Shown here: piece after piece, positions 35,201 through 47,200 of the stretch | Layout: every line of letters begins with the position of its first letter | Position numbering within the stretch: position 1 is the stretch's first letter | From: Cardinalis cardinalis | Taxonomy: Eukaryota; Chordata; Aves; Passeriformes; Cardinalidae | Length of the DNA stretch: 64,000 bases | Assembly: GCA_014549065.1 (NCBI GenBank) | Contig: JACDOX010000173.1 | Span: forward strand, 832,693 to 896,692 | Direction of reading: 5' to 3' | Notes under the pieces: generated by a model | The model's input: the letters and a program-made list of their open reading frames with translations, nothing else | What the model was told of the DNA's origin: nothing | Databases searched by the model: none | Program-made: the position numbers and the translations under genes

Positions 35201-38200
35201 GCCTGCAGGACTAAAATGCCCAGCTTGATTAAAAAACAACAACCATGGCGTTGTATGAGGTGGAAAGTTCATTTTAACAAGCTCTTCTCCAGTTTNTTTT
35301 CATTAGGATGCAAACATTTGAGGTCTGGAGGATGCTTGCCATAGAGCTTGGCCCTGCACAGCCTTCAGCCAGCCCCAGGGTGGGATGGGGGGTCTGCCAG
35401 CAGCAGCCAGCTCCAGGATGACTTTGCTACAGATTAAGCAGCAGGGGGTCAATCTCCCTGCAGAAAATTGTTATTTTATCTCATAATGCCTCTTTGTGCT
35501 GCCCTTTTGTTCCTGGAAGAACAAAGGGTGAATCCTACATCAAAGGTTACACAGCGTCTGGAAACCTCAGCCCTGCACCACAGCTGGGAGAGAAAGTGGA
35601 GCCTGTGACATCAGAAATTACTGGTTTGTCTCAAAAAAAAAAAACAAACCTGCAGGTGAGTGGGAGCCATGAACCCAGAGCACTCCAACAGCGTCACAAA
35701 GGCAGATTTTCTCACACAGCTCCAGTGGAATTAGGGCACCCCCAGCCAGCCTGGAGCTGACANCCAGGTGTGGGGAGGTCACACCCTGGAGGGGAGGGAT
35801 GGGGCATCCAGAGGGACCTGGGCAGCCTGGAGAGGGGGAACCATGCAAAACTCATAAAGCAAAACTCATAAAGCACAACCTGTGCAAAACTCATAAAGCA
35901 CAACAAGGCCAAGTGCTGGGTCAGGGCAGTTCCAAGCCCCAGTCCAGGCTGGGCCGAGAAGGAATCAAAAGCAGCCCTGGGGAAGGATTTGGGGTGCTGG
36001 AGGGTGACAGCTGGACCTGCCCTGGCTGGGAGCANCCAGAAACCCCCCTGGGCTGGCCTGGGCCCTGCTATGGGCAGCAGTGGGGGGGATTCTGCCTCCC
36101 CAGGTGAGACCCCAGCTGCAGAGCTGCCCCAGCCCTGGGGCCAACAGCAGCAGGACCTGGAGCTGCTGCAGAGAGTCCAGGGGAGCCCATGGAGATGCCC
36201 CAAGGGCTGGAGCCCCTCTGGAGCCAGGCTGGGAGAGCTGGGGGTGCTCACCTGGACAGGAGAAGGCTCCAGGGACACCTCAGAGCCCCTGCCAGGGCCT
36301 NNNNNNNNNNNNNNNNNNNNNNNNNNNNNNNNNNNNNNNNNNNNNNNNNNNNNNNNNNNNNNNNNNNNNNNNNNNNNNNNNNNNNNNNNNNNNNNNNNNN
36401 NNNNNNNNNNNNNNNNNNNNNNNNNNNNNNNNAGGGTGGGCAGGCCCTGGCACAGGGTGCCCAGAGCAGCTGGGGCTGCCCCTGGATCCCTGGCAGTGCC
36501 CAAGGCCAGGCTGGGCAGGGCTGGGAGCAGCCTGGGACAGTGGGAGGTGTCCCTGCCATGGCAGGGGTGGGATGGGATGAGATTTGAGACCCTCTCCAAC
36601 CCAAACNATCCAATGCCTTCCCTCTCTGTGGGTGGGATGGAAGCAGTGCCAGGCACAGGTGCAGCTCACTGCTCTGGGGAAGGCTGGCTGCTTGCCCCAA
36701 AGCCCAGCCTTTGTCCCTGGCACACCCAGCCCCAGCCCTCCCTGCCAGCTTAGCACCGAATGCTCAGAGGAGCAGAGCCATGGGCTGAGCTGCCACTGTC
36801 ACACGCAGGGCTGGCAGGGCAGGAGGGACCATCCTGCATCTACACCAGGCCAGGCACCAGCTCCTGCCACAGCCCTCTGCTGGGAGAAACAGGGTGGGCA
36901 CAGTGGCCTGGGAGCTGATTCTGCCCCTTTGCTGGGCCTGGGNNCAGTTCTGGGCCCCTCACAAGACAGACACTGAGGGGCTGGAGGGGTCCAGAGCAGG
37001 GAACAGAGCTGGGAAGGGGCTGGAGCACCAGGAGGGGCTGAGGGAGCTGGGAAGGGGCTCAGCCTGGAGCAAAGGAGGCTCAGGGGGGCCCTTGTGGCTC
37101 TGCACAGCTCCTGACAGGAGGGGACAGCCGGGGGGGNCGGGCTNTGCTCCAGGGAACAGGGACAGGACAAAGGGGAACGGCCCCAGGCTGTGCCAGGGGA
37201 GGTCAGGNTGGACACCAAGATGAATTTCTCCATGCAAAAGGTGTTCAGGCCTTGGAAGGGGCTGCCCAGAGCAATGGTGGNGTNNCCACCCCTGGAGGTG
37301 CCCAAGGAACAGCTGGGCATGGCACTCCATGCTCTGGGCTGGGACATCAGTCAGGGGCTGGGCTCAGAGATCTTCCCCACCCTCAGAGATGCTGTGAGCC
37401 TGATCCTGCTCCATACTGCATGCACTCACAGAGAAGTGCTGCTCCTGTGAGCCCTGCTAATCCACCAGCCCCTGTTCCTGGCATGCTGGGGATGCATCTC
37501 CTGTGGGGACACAAAATTCAGTATTTGATCCTGCCAGNACCCAGAGGTGCAGCACAACCTGGCTCCTCCCAGTGATAAACCTGACAGACCAGGCCCATAT
37601 CTGTGCAACGCAGAGAAACAAGGAACTATTGTGACTTTCAGGCTGAGAATGAATAAACAATAATTATGACTATGCAATAAAATTATCCTCATTAGCTGAA
37701 GGTGAGCACAGACGAAAATCAGATTTAAGCATCACCTAAACCTGGTGAGTCCAGCTCCAAATCTGAATCCTCTGCTTCAAGCCCTGGCGTTACTGCTGCT
37801 CTCTGCAGCCCAGCTGATGCGACAGGCCCCAAACATGCATCTGATACATGCCAGAGACTGAGTTCCATGAAAAGCACAGGTAATTTGGGCCTATAATTAA
37901 CTCCAGAGACAAATAATAGCGTTTATGACTNAAATTCACCCGAGGGCAACCACAACAAAATGCTACTCAGCTGAGTCATTGGGAAAATTGGCAGGAGGGT
38001 TGGATCCAAACCCAGAGCCATGATGTTCCCTCCTCCAGAGTGCTCTGAGCGTTCTGGGTGAGGAAGGATCTGAAAATAAACTGAATTTTCTCTGCCCCGT
38101 GTCCTCCTCAGCTTTCAGGTCTCATGGGGTGCTTTGCTGGGCAGTGGGAAGGGGGGAAGCTGCCCAAAACTCGTGGCATGGCACCTCCCCAGGCATCACC

Positions 38201-41200
38201 CCAGAGNTGATGGCCCTTTCCACCAGGCTGGCTGCTCACNCTGCTCAAGGACAGACTTAAAAGANAGCAGGGCATCAATGAAAGACAGAATGAAGTGGGA
38301 AACAAAAAAGTGGAGAGCAAACAAATCCTTCCCCATGTTCCCACAGCCCTTAATCCTGGAGATATGTATTCGTGTATTAAACAGTTTGCGAGATGATTAT
38401 GTAAGTGAAATCTCCACAAATCTTTTGGAAAAAGGAATAAATAAACTGATTACTTCTCCCCTCTCCCTCTGGCTAACCTTTTGCAGATTTAACAGATAAC
38501 CAACAGTGAACAGAGGCCAAATAAATCGCTTAAAGTTCCATTGCCCTGCCGGCCTGCCCCAGCTCCCCGCAGGGCTCGGGGGGAGCCGGAGCCACGCCTG
38601 CTCCAGGAAACATCTGCTGCAATTCGGGATGCTGGGAGCGGCAGAACAGCCAGGAACAGAGCGTGGCGGAGGCAGAAAACCTCAGCTGGGGGCTGTGGCT
38701 GAGAAATCAAGTGTTTCAGAGCAAGTCGTGCTGCTGCTGGACGCAGGGATGCCAGCAGGGATCCGACCCTCCCGCTGGGACAGTGTGAGATGCCACTGCC
38801 CACCAAGGGGACTGCTGTGATCCACAGCTGCATCCTCAGCACCCCCACTTGGAGCAGAGGATCCCTGCTGACCTACTTGCTTCACCCAGCACTTCCTCAG
38901 CGCTGCTGAAGGACTTGCACTCAATGTAATAACAGGAGATGCCATTTCCCCTGGAAGAGGGTGGCTAAAAGCAGCCCGTCATTAATAGCAAATAATTCTT
39001 CCAGCAGTNTATTGCTGTGTCAGAATCAGTCTCACGCCTGTCATTAGAGCACTCTCACTGCTGTGCCAAGGCAGGAAGGCTGCACAGCAGCTGATGGATA
39101 AGGAATGCATCCATCATTAATCATCCATCATCTCCACACTAACGGGATCTGGGTGTGCTCAGCAGGGACTCTGGCCTGAGGCACCCAGGGGCAGAGCACA
39201 GCCTGCCCACAGCCACCCTCTGCCAAATCCCACCCTCGTTCCTCTGCTTCCTGCAGCTCCTGTCAANGGAGAGGATCTGCCAGCACATTGTGCCAGATCT
39301 CCTGTGGGGTATCAGCAAAGACCCCNCTAATCCATACCTGGGTTCCCACAGCTCTTCCCTCTCTTACCATTGTCCTACACAGCTTAAACCCAGTCAAGAC
39401 AAGACTGAACTCTTTCCTTCTCCTTCCAAAGCCTCTGAGTCTCTCCAGAGAGAGCAAGGTTTTCCAGGGAGCAACAAGNGGACAGGTTTCAGGGAGAAAC
39501 TTCTCATCCTCCCTGAGAAGGAGNAAACCTCTGGGAAAGGAAGACCCTAACTCAGTGTGTCTGATACATGCCAGATGCTCACCCACGCTCAAGGACAGAC
39601 ATAAAAGATAGCAGGGCATCAATAAAAGACAAAACTAAGTGGGAAAAAAAAAGTGGAGAGCAGAAAAATCCTTCCCCATGTTCCCAGAAAGGAAAGGGAA
39701 GATCCTGCTGTGCCTGCACATCTGCGTCCAGAGCTCTGTGCAGGATGTGCTGAAATACCACAGAGCAGAGCTGAGGGAGCTNTGCCACCCTACAGCCAAG
39801 ACTGAAGCAGCCCTGGCTCTCCCTGGGGAAGCACCTGTGGAAATCTGCTCAGTGCTGGAATGTCCCACAGACATGGGGACCTCACCCAGGCAGGGCTGGA
39901 GCTGGGAGCCACCAAGGGAAGCTTTGCTTCCTTCCATTACAGCTCCACTGCATTCCCACCAGTGCACAGTGACCAAGGACCCCTGGCCACCCCTGCCTTC
40001 CCCGTGGGCTTTGAGCCCCATTTGCCCCAAGGCTCTCCAGCTGTGGTGCCCAGGAGTGCCACAAGGTCCCTTCCCCGTGTCCCCTGACCTGGCGTCGTCA
40101 TCGCGGGCGATCAGGAGCCGCATGTGGCTGGTGGCTGATGCNGTCCTCAGGATGTCCACGGCCCTGGAACACAAGCACAGGTCAGTCCCAGCTCCCAGCA
40201 GTGCTCCCCTGGCCTGACCCTGCTCGCCCCACAGCTGGCACAGACCCCTGACCTGGGCAAACCCTGCCAGCAGCCGAGCTCTGGCCGCNTGCCCTGTGCC
40301 CTGCCCTGGCAGCGAGGCCGAGGGCAGCCCAGCCATATCCTGGTTTTCCCACTTCTGCAGCAAGTGAGAAGTCCCTGACAGCAAAACCCAGAAGACAGCA
40401 GTGGTGGTGAGCAAGTCCCCCTGCACAGCCCATGGCAGGGGGCTGGAACAAGGTGCTCTTTAACATCCCTTCCAACCCACACCACTCCAGGATTCTGTAA
40501 CCCCCAGCCTGGGGAAGCTCCCATCCCAGGGACAGCCTGGGTTAAAATTCCAGTACCCCTGGCAGGCAGGGCAGCTGCTGGGAGCCAGGCACAGCCTCCC
40601 TCAGCCACAGAGATGTCCTCATGGACAGCACCAAGCCCAGCTGCTCTGGGGCTTTGGCAGCAGGACCAGCTGCTCCCCATCCAGCCTNGGCACCTGGTGC
40701 AGGAATGCAGGGCAGGCAGTAGGAGAGCACAGGGTCCACGGGAAAGGAGAGCCCCAAAGTGTCCCTGCTCCCGTGGAGCTGTGGATGATTCTCCTGGTGG
40801 GAGCTGAGGGGCTGGGTCCAGGCTCAGGCACCACTGATCTGTGCTGGGAGCTGCAGGACGTGCTGGGAAGCTGCAGCAGATGGAGTGGAGGTGCCAGGAG
40901 CTGTTTCAAACCCAGCTCTTTGGGGAAATGTCTGAGCATCTCAGATACAATTTGGTCTCTCTGGTCTATTTTTATATTGAATCTTTCTGTCTGATAATTT
41001 CCAAGTTGGCTCTTGGGAACAGCACCCAGAATGATGCCCTGGTGTCCTCCACACAACCTACAGTTTAAGCCACTTCACAGAATCCCACAAAAGCAACAGG
41101 AATGGGAAATTTCCATTTGGACATGGTACCTCTCGCTTGTAACCCCAATTAGGGACTCTCCATTGACCTCCAGGATCTGGTCCCCTGGCTGCAGGCGCCC

Positions 41201-44200
41201 TAGAAAAGAAAACTCATGCATAGAAACTGTGGAAAATACAGCTTGAAGGGACTGGGAGAGGCTGGGCATTCCCCCTGTGCCCAGAGACAGGATGAAAAAT
41301 GCATGGGCTGTTCCTGAGATGCTCGTCAGACCTGTTTTTCCAGATGTCCATAAATGAATTTCTGCAACCTCCCAGAACAGCCCGTGCCAAGGTCCCAGCA
41401 CTTCCTCTGCTCTAGGAAGTTGCAAAAGTAAATGCTGAAAACTGCAATAAAGCTTTTGCTTAATTCACTTTGAGGTCAAGTGGTTCAGTTTGAGGTCAGG
41501 CAGAAAACCATGAGAGGCACTTCCACCTGTTCTGGATTTGCCTTTATTGGATGGAAAATGATGTAACAGCTGGGGAAAAAAAGATCTTTTTAGCTGAAGT
41601 TGTAAAAGGTGAGCTCTGCAGACCCCTAATACCTACTTATTTGAACATATTCAGAATTAAATCAGTGACACAGAGCAGAGCTGAGTTTGCAAAAGGATCT
41701 CTGGTCATTTTGGGGNCACAGGGAGGTGGGAAAGGATGGGAAAGCTCTTGTGTGGCAGAGATGGATCAGGCTCTACACACACAAAGCAATAGAACAGATG
41801 CTGAGGAGNCAGTCCAAAGCTGCTGTCAGATGTTAGAACAAATGCCACACCAAAAAAATACCCCCAACCACNGGAAAATCTCCAAGCAAGCACCCAAAAT
41901 ATCTAATAAGGGATGAAACAAATGTGTAGAATAAATGCCCTCAGTCTGGGCTGTTCTCAGACCTCATGGCACTCTGCCCCATGCTCCACTCACCATCTGC
42001 ATAAGCAACACCCCCTGGAAGGATCCTCTTGACATAAACTCCATATTCTTCTCCAGTGAGCTCCTTGATGCCACCAATGACCTTGATGCCTGCAGGAAGA
42101 GCACAGCCCNTGGCACAAAGGCAGGAGAACCAGAGCTGGCACAGGCCAGGCCTGAGGGGTGCAGCCCCAACCCTAAATTCANGGAGTCATGGAATGGTTT
42201 GGGTTGGAGGGACCTGACAGCCCATCCAGTGCCACCCCTGCCATGGCAGGGACATTCCTCCATCCCAGGTNNCTCCCAGCCCTGNCCAGCCTGGCCTTGG
42301 GCACTGCCAGGGATCCAGGGGCAGCCCCAGCTGCTCTGGGCACCCTGTGCCAGGGCCTGCCCACCCTGCCAGGGAACAATTCCTCATTCCCAATATCCCA
42401 TCCATGCCTGCCCTCTGGCAGTGGGAGCCATTCCCTGGGTCCTGTCCCTCCATCCCTTGTCCCCAGTCCCTCTGCAGCTCTCCTGGAGCCCCTTCNGGCC
42501 CTGGCAGGGGCTCTGAGGTGTCCCTGGAGCCTTCTCCTGTCCAGGTGAGCACCCCCAGCTCTGCCAGCCTGGCTCCAGCCCTTGGGGCTCCCCTGGGCTC
42601 TCTCCAGCAGCTCCAAGTTCATCACTGATGAGATAGGATCTGCTCCTGCTGCAGATCAAATAAAATTCCTGGTGCCAAGTGTTTCCCACAGGAGATTCCT
42701 TCCCTGGGCACACCTGGACANCCCCCAGGGATGGGGAGGTCTCTGCTCCCCTGGCAGGCCCCAGCAGCCCCTCAGCCCCTGGCACGATGGCAGAGCCACC
42801 CCCAGGAGTGGGCACTGGTGTCAGAGCTGGGGCAGGAGCAGGGAGGGGACCCCAGTTCCCTGTGTGACCCCCCTGGCACAGCCCAGCCCGGGTGCCCTGC
42901 AGCACCGTGGCACGGGGCTGCTGCTCCTCAGAGCCACCTCAGAGCCACCACGGGGGCTGCTGCTCCTCAGAGCCACCTCAGAGCTTCCTCAGAGCCTCCT
43001 CAGAGCCACCACGGGGGCTGCTGCTCCTCAGAGCCACCTCAGAGCACCACGGGCCTGTCCCTGTGCCCACCCTAAGCTGGCTGGCAGGAAAAGGTCCAAG
43101 AGACTTATTTATCCAGGGCTCATTAAGTCCTGCTTGGAAGATGCAGGCTGTGGACAGAAGGATTAAGAAGCCTGGCTTTAATTAACAAATCCATGCCCAG
43201 AGCCACGGGTCGGGCATTTGGCTGCTGTGGCAGGGGGACAGGCTGGGGACAGGCAGTGCCCCCGAGCCAGCCCCAGCCCCAGGCCAGCCCTGCCCGGCTG
43301 CTGAGGCTGCTCTGAGCCCTGGCAGGGCCNGGGCTGTGGNNACAGGGCCCAGCTGCCGCCCCAAAGCCTGGGAACCCCGAAAACCAGGACGGGGGGGATC
43401 CTGGGCGGGGATTTCTCAGGGCACAGCACCATTCCCACCCCTGCTTCCCTTGCTCTGGTAACCCAAGCTCTGCTCTCGGGCCCCCCACAGCTTTCATCTG
43501 CCTCCAGGGAAAGAGTTTGCGTCTCAAGTCACCTTTAGATTAGATTAAATTAAAANGAAATTATTACAATTTCCCATAAAGACATTTACATTTCTATATT
43601 CACCAATTGCTGCNTTTCCCAAGCTCCAAATCCCAGCCCTGTCTGAGTGCTGGAGTTTATTCACTGAGCTTAATGCANTAACCAGGCCCTTGTGAGGAGC
43701 TGTGTTACTGCTAGAACAGAGAAATCACAGCAGAACACCTCAGGAATGGGCACTAATATTTTCTGATTTATAATAGAATAATATTATATTATTATAATAA
43801 TATTACAATTTNTATTTATATTTTAATAATTTTAATAGTGAAATATAAAAGAAATTCACACAAATTGGAAATATTACCCCCAAAAAAGTATCTATAAGCA
43901 GCATGAGCCTCACCAAGGTGTGGGTCAGGTCAGGCACCTGGGCACAAAAGTGGGAGGAGATGCTGCAGCCATGAGAGGTAAAGCCTGCCCGTGGCAGGGA
44001 TGCTGAGCAGGACATTCCTGTGCTCCCTGTGGAGCCAGGGGATCTCTGCTGGGCTGAGCAGAGACACCCCAGGGAACAGGGGCACCCCAGGGATGGGCCT
44101 GAGAAACCACGAGGGGTCCTGCAGAGGCAAAGCCCCNTCGGTTCCCTGCATGGAACAGAGCCTGCAAGCCCAGCCCAAGGCTGGACAGGAGTGAGGAACT

Positions 44201-47200
44201 CACCCTCCATCTTTCTTCACCCCCAACACAAAGGAATTAGGAATGATGAAGCACATCAGACAAATAATGTGAAAACCTGCACCTGCAGAGGCCCAGCCAC
44301 AGCATCCCCCAGCAGCCCAGTGTGTGCTGAGATATCAAATCAATAATGACTCATTTCCCTTTTGTGGCTGCAAATCAATTGTAATAATGCCTTAATATAG
44401 CTGAGGTATCCCAAATCCTCCTTTATCCCCAACGATGTCAGGAGAAAATCCGATCTTGTTATTAAAATCACTGATTACTCACAGTATTGCTCCAGACACA
44501 CTCAAACTTGGGTGGGGGAGGAAAAATCCCCGAGTTTTAACTCCCTTGTTGGAAAAGCAGCTGGATGCTGCTGAGCTCTGCCCAGGGCTCACACCCATCA
44601 CCTCACCAAGGTGCTCTGGGTGCCAGTCCTGCCCCCAAAATCCACTGGAGAGCCCCCACAGGGGCAGGGAGGAGGAGGAGGAGGAGGAGGAGGAGGAGGA
44701 GGAGGAGGAGGAGGAGGAGGGAGGGCTCAACCCTTCCAGGGCTCAGCCCACTCCAGGGCACAGCAGCTGATGGATGGCAGCAAACCTGGACCATCCAGGA
44801 CTGTGGTGGCAGCATTCCTGGGACGATCATTTTTGACATATTTCATAAACATTTACTTCAATCAGATTTCTATTTGGGACCCAGTGTAGGTAAATAACGG
44901 CTCTTTAATTATCACAGCATCAAAGTCCCAGTATAATGCTTATTAAGTCATACTTAGGGCCAGATAATCTAGCCTATTTTGGATCCCTCTATTTAATCTT
45001 TCCTTTCTGGCAAAGGTCCTGGAGCTGATGCCCATGTCCCTGGTTTTTCTATTTTGCAGAACAAAGTTTGCCAGGAAAACTCCAGATGGACTTAGAGGTA
45101 GGACTGACCAAGTCTGTGTTTTCTTTAGGCTCTTAACGATCCTATAAATTTCTCCAAGACCCTCAAGCTTCTCTAATCCCACTCCCACTAATGCCAGAGT
45201 CACAGTTCTCAGGCTATAATCTCACCTGCTCCTGGATCCACACAGGTCAGGGGGTGTCCTGGCTAATCTGGTTGTTTAGTCCAACTGGGATCATCCTGAC
45301 CCCACTGCCTGCCAGGCTGGGCACAGAGAGGGGCAGCCTGCTCCCTGCCTAAGCTGGCAATGTTCAATTACATTTCCCTTAATCCCTCTGTTGATCTTGC
45401 AGCCCCCGCCAGCTTTTTCTGTCTGGAGGAAGGGACAGATTGGAGGTGAATCACTCCCTGCCCTGTCCTAAGCAGATGAAGGTCAAGATAATGGGATCTC
45501 AGTGTTTCTGAGAAATGCTCCTTAATCAGCACTTCCCTTTGATGGCTATTCTTTAATTCGAGGTTCAGGTTAGAGGAGCTGCCAGGTAACCCCTTTGAAC
45601 TTCTGCTGAGGTTCACATGTGGGTTTGCACCTAAAGCCACAGAGCAACAGACCCGCGGCCAAACGCTGACCTGGCAGCCAGCAGTGATGCTGCTCCAAAG
45701 GAACTGCTGGGATAACCTCATCCTGCCTGGGAAACTGCTGGGACAGCCCTGCATCCCACCTGGGAAACTGCTGGGATAGCCCTGCATCCCACCTGGGAAA
45801 CTGCTGGGACAGCCCTGCATCCTGCCTGGGAAACTGCTGGGACAGCCCTGCATCCTGCCTGGGAAACTGCTGGGATAACCCTGCATCCCACCTGGGAAAC
45901 TGCTGGGACAGCCCTGCATCCCACCTGGGAAACTGCTGGGACAGCCCTGCATCCCACCTGCATCCCTGGGAAACTGCTGGGATAGCCCTGCATCCCGCCT
46001 GGGAAACTGCTGGTATAGCCCTGCATCCCACCTGGGAAACTGCTGGAATAACACCAAAGGAACTGCTGGAATGACACCTCATCCCACCTGGGAAACTGCT
46101 GGGATAACCCTGCATCCCACCTGGGAAACTGCTGGGATAACACCTGAGAAACTGCTGGGATAACACCTGCATTCAGCTTGAGAAACTCATGAAGACACTT
46201 TGTTTTCCCAAATAAACCCACCCTGGCACACACAGGGATTCTGTAAGCACCACTNATCAGAGAGGGATGATGAAGGTGCCAGAGGGCAGGGATNGATGGG
46301 ATNTTGGGAATGAGGAATTGTTCCCTGGCAGGGTGGGCAGGCCCTGGCACAGGGTGCCCAGAGCAGCTGGGGCTGCCCCTGGATCCCTGGCAGTGCCCAA
46401 GGCCAGGCTGGGCAGGGCTGGGAGCAGCCTGGGACAGTGGGAGGTGTCCCTGCCATGGCAGGGGTTGCAGTGAGATGAGGCATCAAGGTCAGTTCCAACC
46501 CAAACCATTCCNTGATTTCTGGAGGATGATTGCTTGTCCTGAGTGCTCCCAGCCTCACAGGAGGGGATGAAGCCAGCAGCTGATGGCATTGGGAAATCCA
46601 CATCATCGTAGCTTCCTCCAGCACACCACAATTTGCTTTGTAGGTTCTGCTGGACCCTGCAAAGACCCTCTGGCCCAGACTGGGGGAAAGGAGAGGAGCT
46701 GGAACCCAGGGAAGTGGCTCACAAAGGGCTGCCACATCTGTCACTTCTTCCAGAGGTCAGTGATGGCCCCATCGGGCTTTCCTGGGCCTCCTCCTTTAAN
46801 GAGCTAATCTAAGCTGAAATCCCATCAACCCAACCACATCCACCTCTGGAGATTAAAATGTCATATTCACCAAGGAAAGTCATTTCTCTGAGCTCCCATG
46901 AACCTCATGAACGTGGGAAGAGTCAGCAAAGCTGTCCCTGCCAGAGCTGGAAACAGCCAATAATGAATCCAGAACCAATCTCAGGTCTCAGGAAACCTGA
47001 ACTGGTTTCTCTGGTGACTCCTCAGGAGTTGTTCCAAATGGTCATTCAGGGGTCTCACCAAGAGNTCCCCAGCTGCTCTGTGGAGGGTGGGCTGCACTCA
47101 CAATTAGGGATTAGGGGAGAGACTGTGAAATCCTGATGCAGGATCACAGATTTTTATGAAGTCCATGGCAGAGCACCACTGGATACAGAGAGGTCAGAGA

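Noticed and set aside
35712..36753. Long open frames on both strands (up to 314 codons)
   Set aside because: They are CR1 sequence with an N gap read through as X. The same peptides recur at other CR1 copies.
39639..40217. 192-codon plus-strand open frame
   Set aside because: It begins in a duplicated non-coding unit and runs antisense to exon 5, where the constrained coding strand suppresses stops. No start or splice support.
45368..46350. Repetitive minus-strand frames of about 200 codons (SFPGGMQGCPS repeats)
   Set aside because: They are translation of the 33-bp minisatellite in three frames.
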